From Serinus canaria (Eukaryota; Chordata; Aves; Passeriformes; Fringillidae), in assembly GCF_022539315.1 (NCBI RefSeq), contig NC_066319.1, forward strand, positions 28,172,093-28,236,092: a stretch of DNA of 64,000 bases, in the 5' to 3' direction. Below the pieces are notes generated by a model. The model did not search any database. It was not told the DNA's origin and worked only from the letters and a program-made list of their open reading frames with translations. Shown here piece after piece: positions 62,926 through 64,000 of the stretch (positions within the stretch are counted from its first letter, which is position 1; the number at the start of each line of letters is the position of its first letter). Position numbers and translations under genes: made by a program.

Positions 62926-64000
62926 TGGTCCATACTACCCTCTGGACTGTCTTCAGAAGGATTTAAAGACTCATCTTTTTATTTATGGGTTCTATTTATG
63001 CATTTATAGATGATGTGGCCATTGTCAACTCTTGTAGAAGGAGTTCCTTCCACTAAAATAACAGTTATGTGTCTTCCCAGAGCCGTGGTGTTGAATGCTT
63101 GCTCATCCTGGTGCAGTGATGCTCACAGCACTTTGTCTCTCTTTTGCATTGATTGATTGCTTTGAACTTACCCTACCATACAGGGGCACTTTCTGGTCCC
63201 CTCACTGCCAATGCTCTCATTTGTATGTATTCAATTTGGAAGCAGTAGCAGGGCAGAGGCTTGTGGGAGAAAATTGTGTCTGATAGCGAAGAGATGGTAG
63301 AAATTATGATCCTTGTGATCACCCAGTACCAACTAACTTTCTATTGTTGCTGCAGCCTCCAGCTGTTTGCATCCTGTAGGGCCAGGGCAGTGACAGTGCT
63401 GGAATGACACCTCTCTGTGCCAGATGTGGATGTGTTTTGTCACACTGGTGTCAGAGGGGTGACACCATGATGCCTCCTGAGTGCCTAGGAGTGACTCAGG
63501 ATTGTGCTGCAAGCCAGCCTGGAGGCCTGGTGCTCAAGTATGAGAGAGACTTTAGCAAGTCTCATGCTAAAGGCTGGCTCCTGTCATAGTCAGCCCTGCT
63601 GAGATCAATGCTGCTGCTTAGAGGAGGAGTGGGGAGTGTCTACTGCACCCTGGGAAGGCCAGGAATTCCCTCCACTGGTTTTTGGACTGAGTTTAGTAGC
63701 TATACCTTAGGGAGAACTTGCACCTTGTGTAAGCAGCCTTGTTGACCTGGAACTAAAGAGTGAGTTTTAACTCTTCTGTCCTCTGTCACTGAGTGTCAAA
63801 GCATTACCTCAACGTTTTCTTAAGACCAGTTTTAAAATTTAATGCTTTTATTCTGTTATAAAGCATTTTTTCAGCAATTCTCAGTAGGCGTATTACCGTA
63901 AGAATGCGTCACTGTATTTTTCAGTTTGGTTAGGTCACTGTTTTTCATGTTAATGAACATATATTAAGATCTTATTAGACAGCATGGCTGTGAGAAAAGT

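Larger units (their letters stand above)
47470..64000 (+). other. SLC8A3: Presumed first intron of SLC8A3, no coding exon seen
   Basis: No exon or protein similarity was found over 16.5 kb downstream of the donor at 47470. The largest expected feature of this gene, the roughly 1.8-kb coding exon 2 of NCX3, is absent because no open frame approaches that size. The stretch contains the GC-rich second half of the CpG island, simple repeats, an old LINE at 58.4 kb, CR1 fragments at 60.5 and 62.9 kb and a candidate regulatory cluster near 51.5 kb. If the promoter assignment is wrong, this is simply intergenic DNA. Confidence 0.45.

Noticed and set aside
48510..64000. SLC8A3 coding exon 2
   Set aside because: The expected long uninterrupted frame with the exchanger's membrane segments is absent, as no open frame here exceeds about 160 codons. 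It must lie beyond the window.
1..64000. A previously undescribed multi-gene biological system
   Set aside because: Apart from the COX16 exons and an inferred promoter, I found no clustered genes, repeat-spacer array or other organised coding structure that would support such a claim.

Overview
The window reads as vertebrate, most likely avian, nuclear DNA. Coding content is very low and no open frame exceeds 177 codons. Two exons have clean GT-AG borders. There are several CR1-type LINE 3' ends with the bird/reptile signature, meaning a terminal 'attctatg'-like sequence and blocks such as 'ggttggaccagatgacct' and 'gttgcccagag'. A strong CpG island is also present. I see no prokaryotic gene organisation, CRISPR array, tRNA or rRNA.

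The one gene I can identify from its protein is COX16, a mitochondrial cytochrome c oxidase assembly factor on the + strand. The window opens inside an intron. It holds the penultimate coding exon (158-220, 21 codons) and the last coding exon with the stop (14231-14347, 38 codons plus TGA). A 14.0-kb intron separates them, and the 3' UTR ends near an ATTAAA signal at about 14.57 kb. The first exons lie upstream of the window.

From about 14.6 to 46.8 kb I find no gene. This interval holds CR1 fragments, a U2 snRNA-derived fragment (23.54 kb), homopolymer tracts, a GC-rich patch (25.3-25.7 kb) and a small CpG-island-like segment (32.3-32.65 kb) with promoter-like motifs downstream.

A large CpG island spans about 46.84-48.40 kb. 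It has a strong splice donor at 47469/47470, TATA-like elements, CAGCTG E-boxes, a perfect CArG box and a (GT)n tract. In human chr14q24 the next gene downstream of COX16, in the same orientation, is SLC8A3 (Na+/Ca2+ exchanger NCX3), which has a non-coding first exon far from its large first coding exon. I therefore infer that the island is the SLC8A3 promoter and first exon, and that 47.47-64.0 kb is its first intron. No SLC8A3 coding sequence is in the window, so this rests on remembered synteny and on sequence character, not on protein similarity.

I looked for a previously undescribed system and found none I can support. The most useful leads are regulatory (the muscle-type motif pair in the island, the secondary island at 32 kb, a motif cluster in the presumed intron) and repeat-related (very old LINE copies, the U2-derived fragment, a tail-to-tail CR1 pair).
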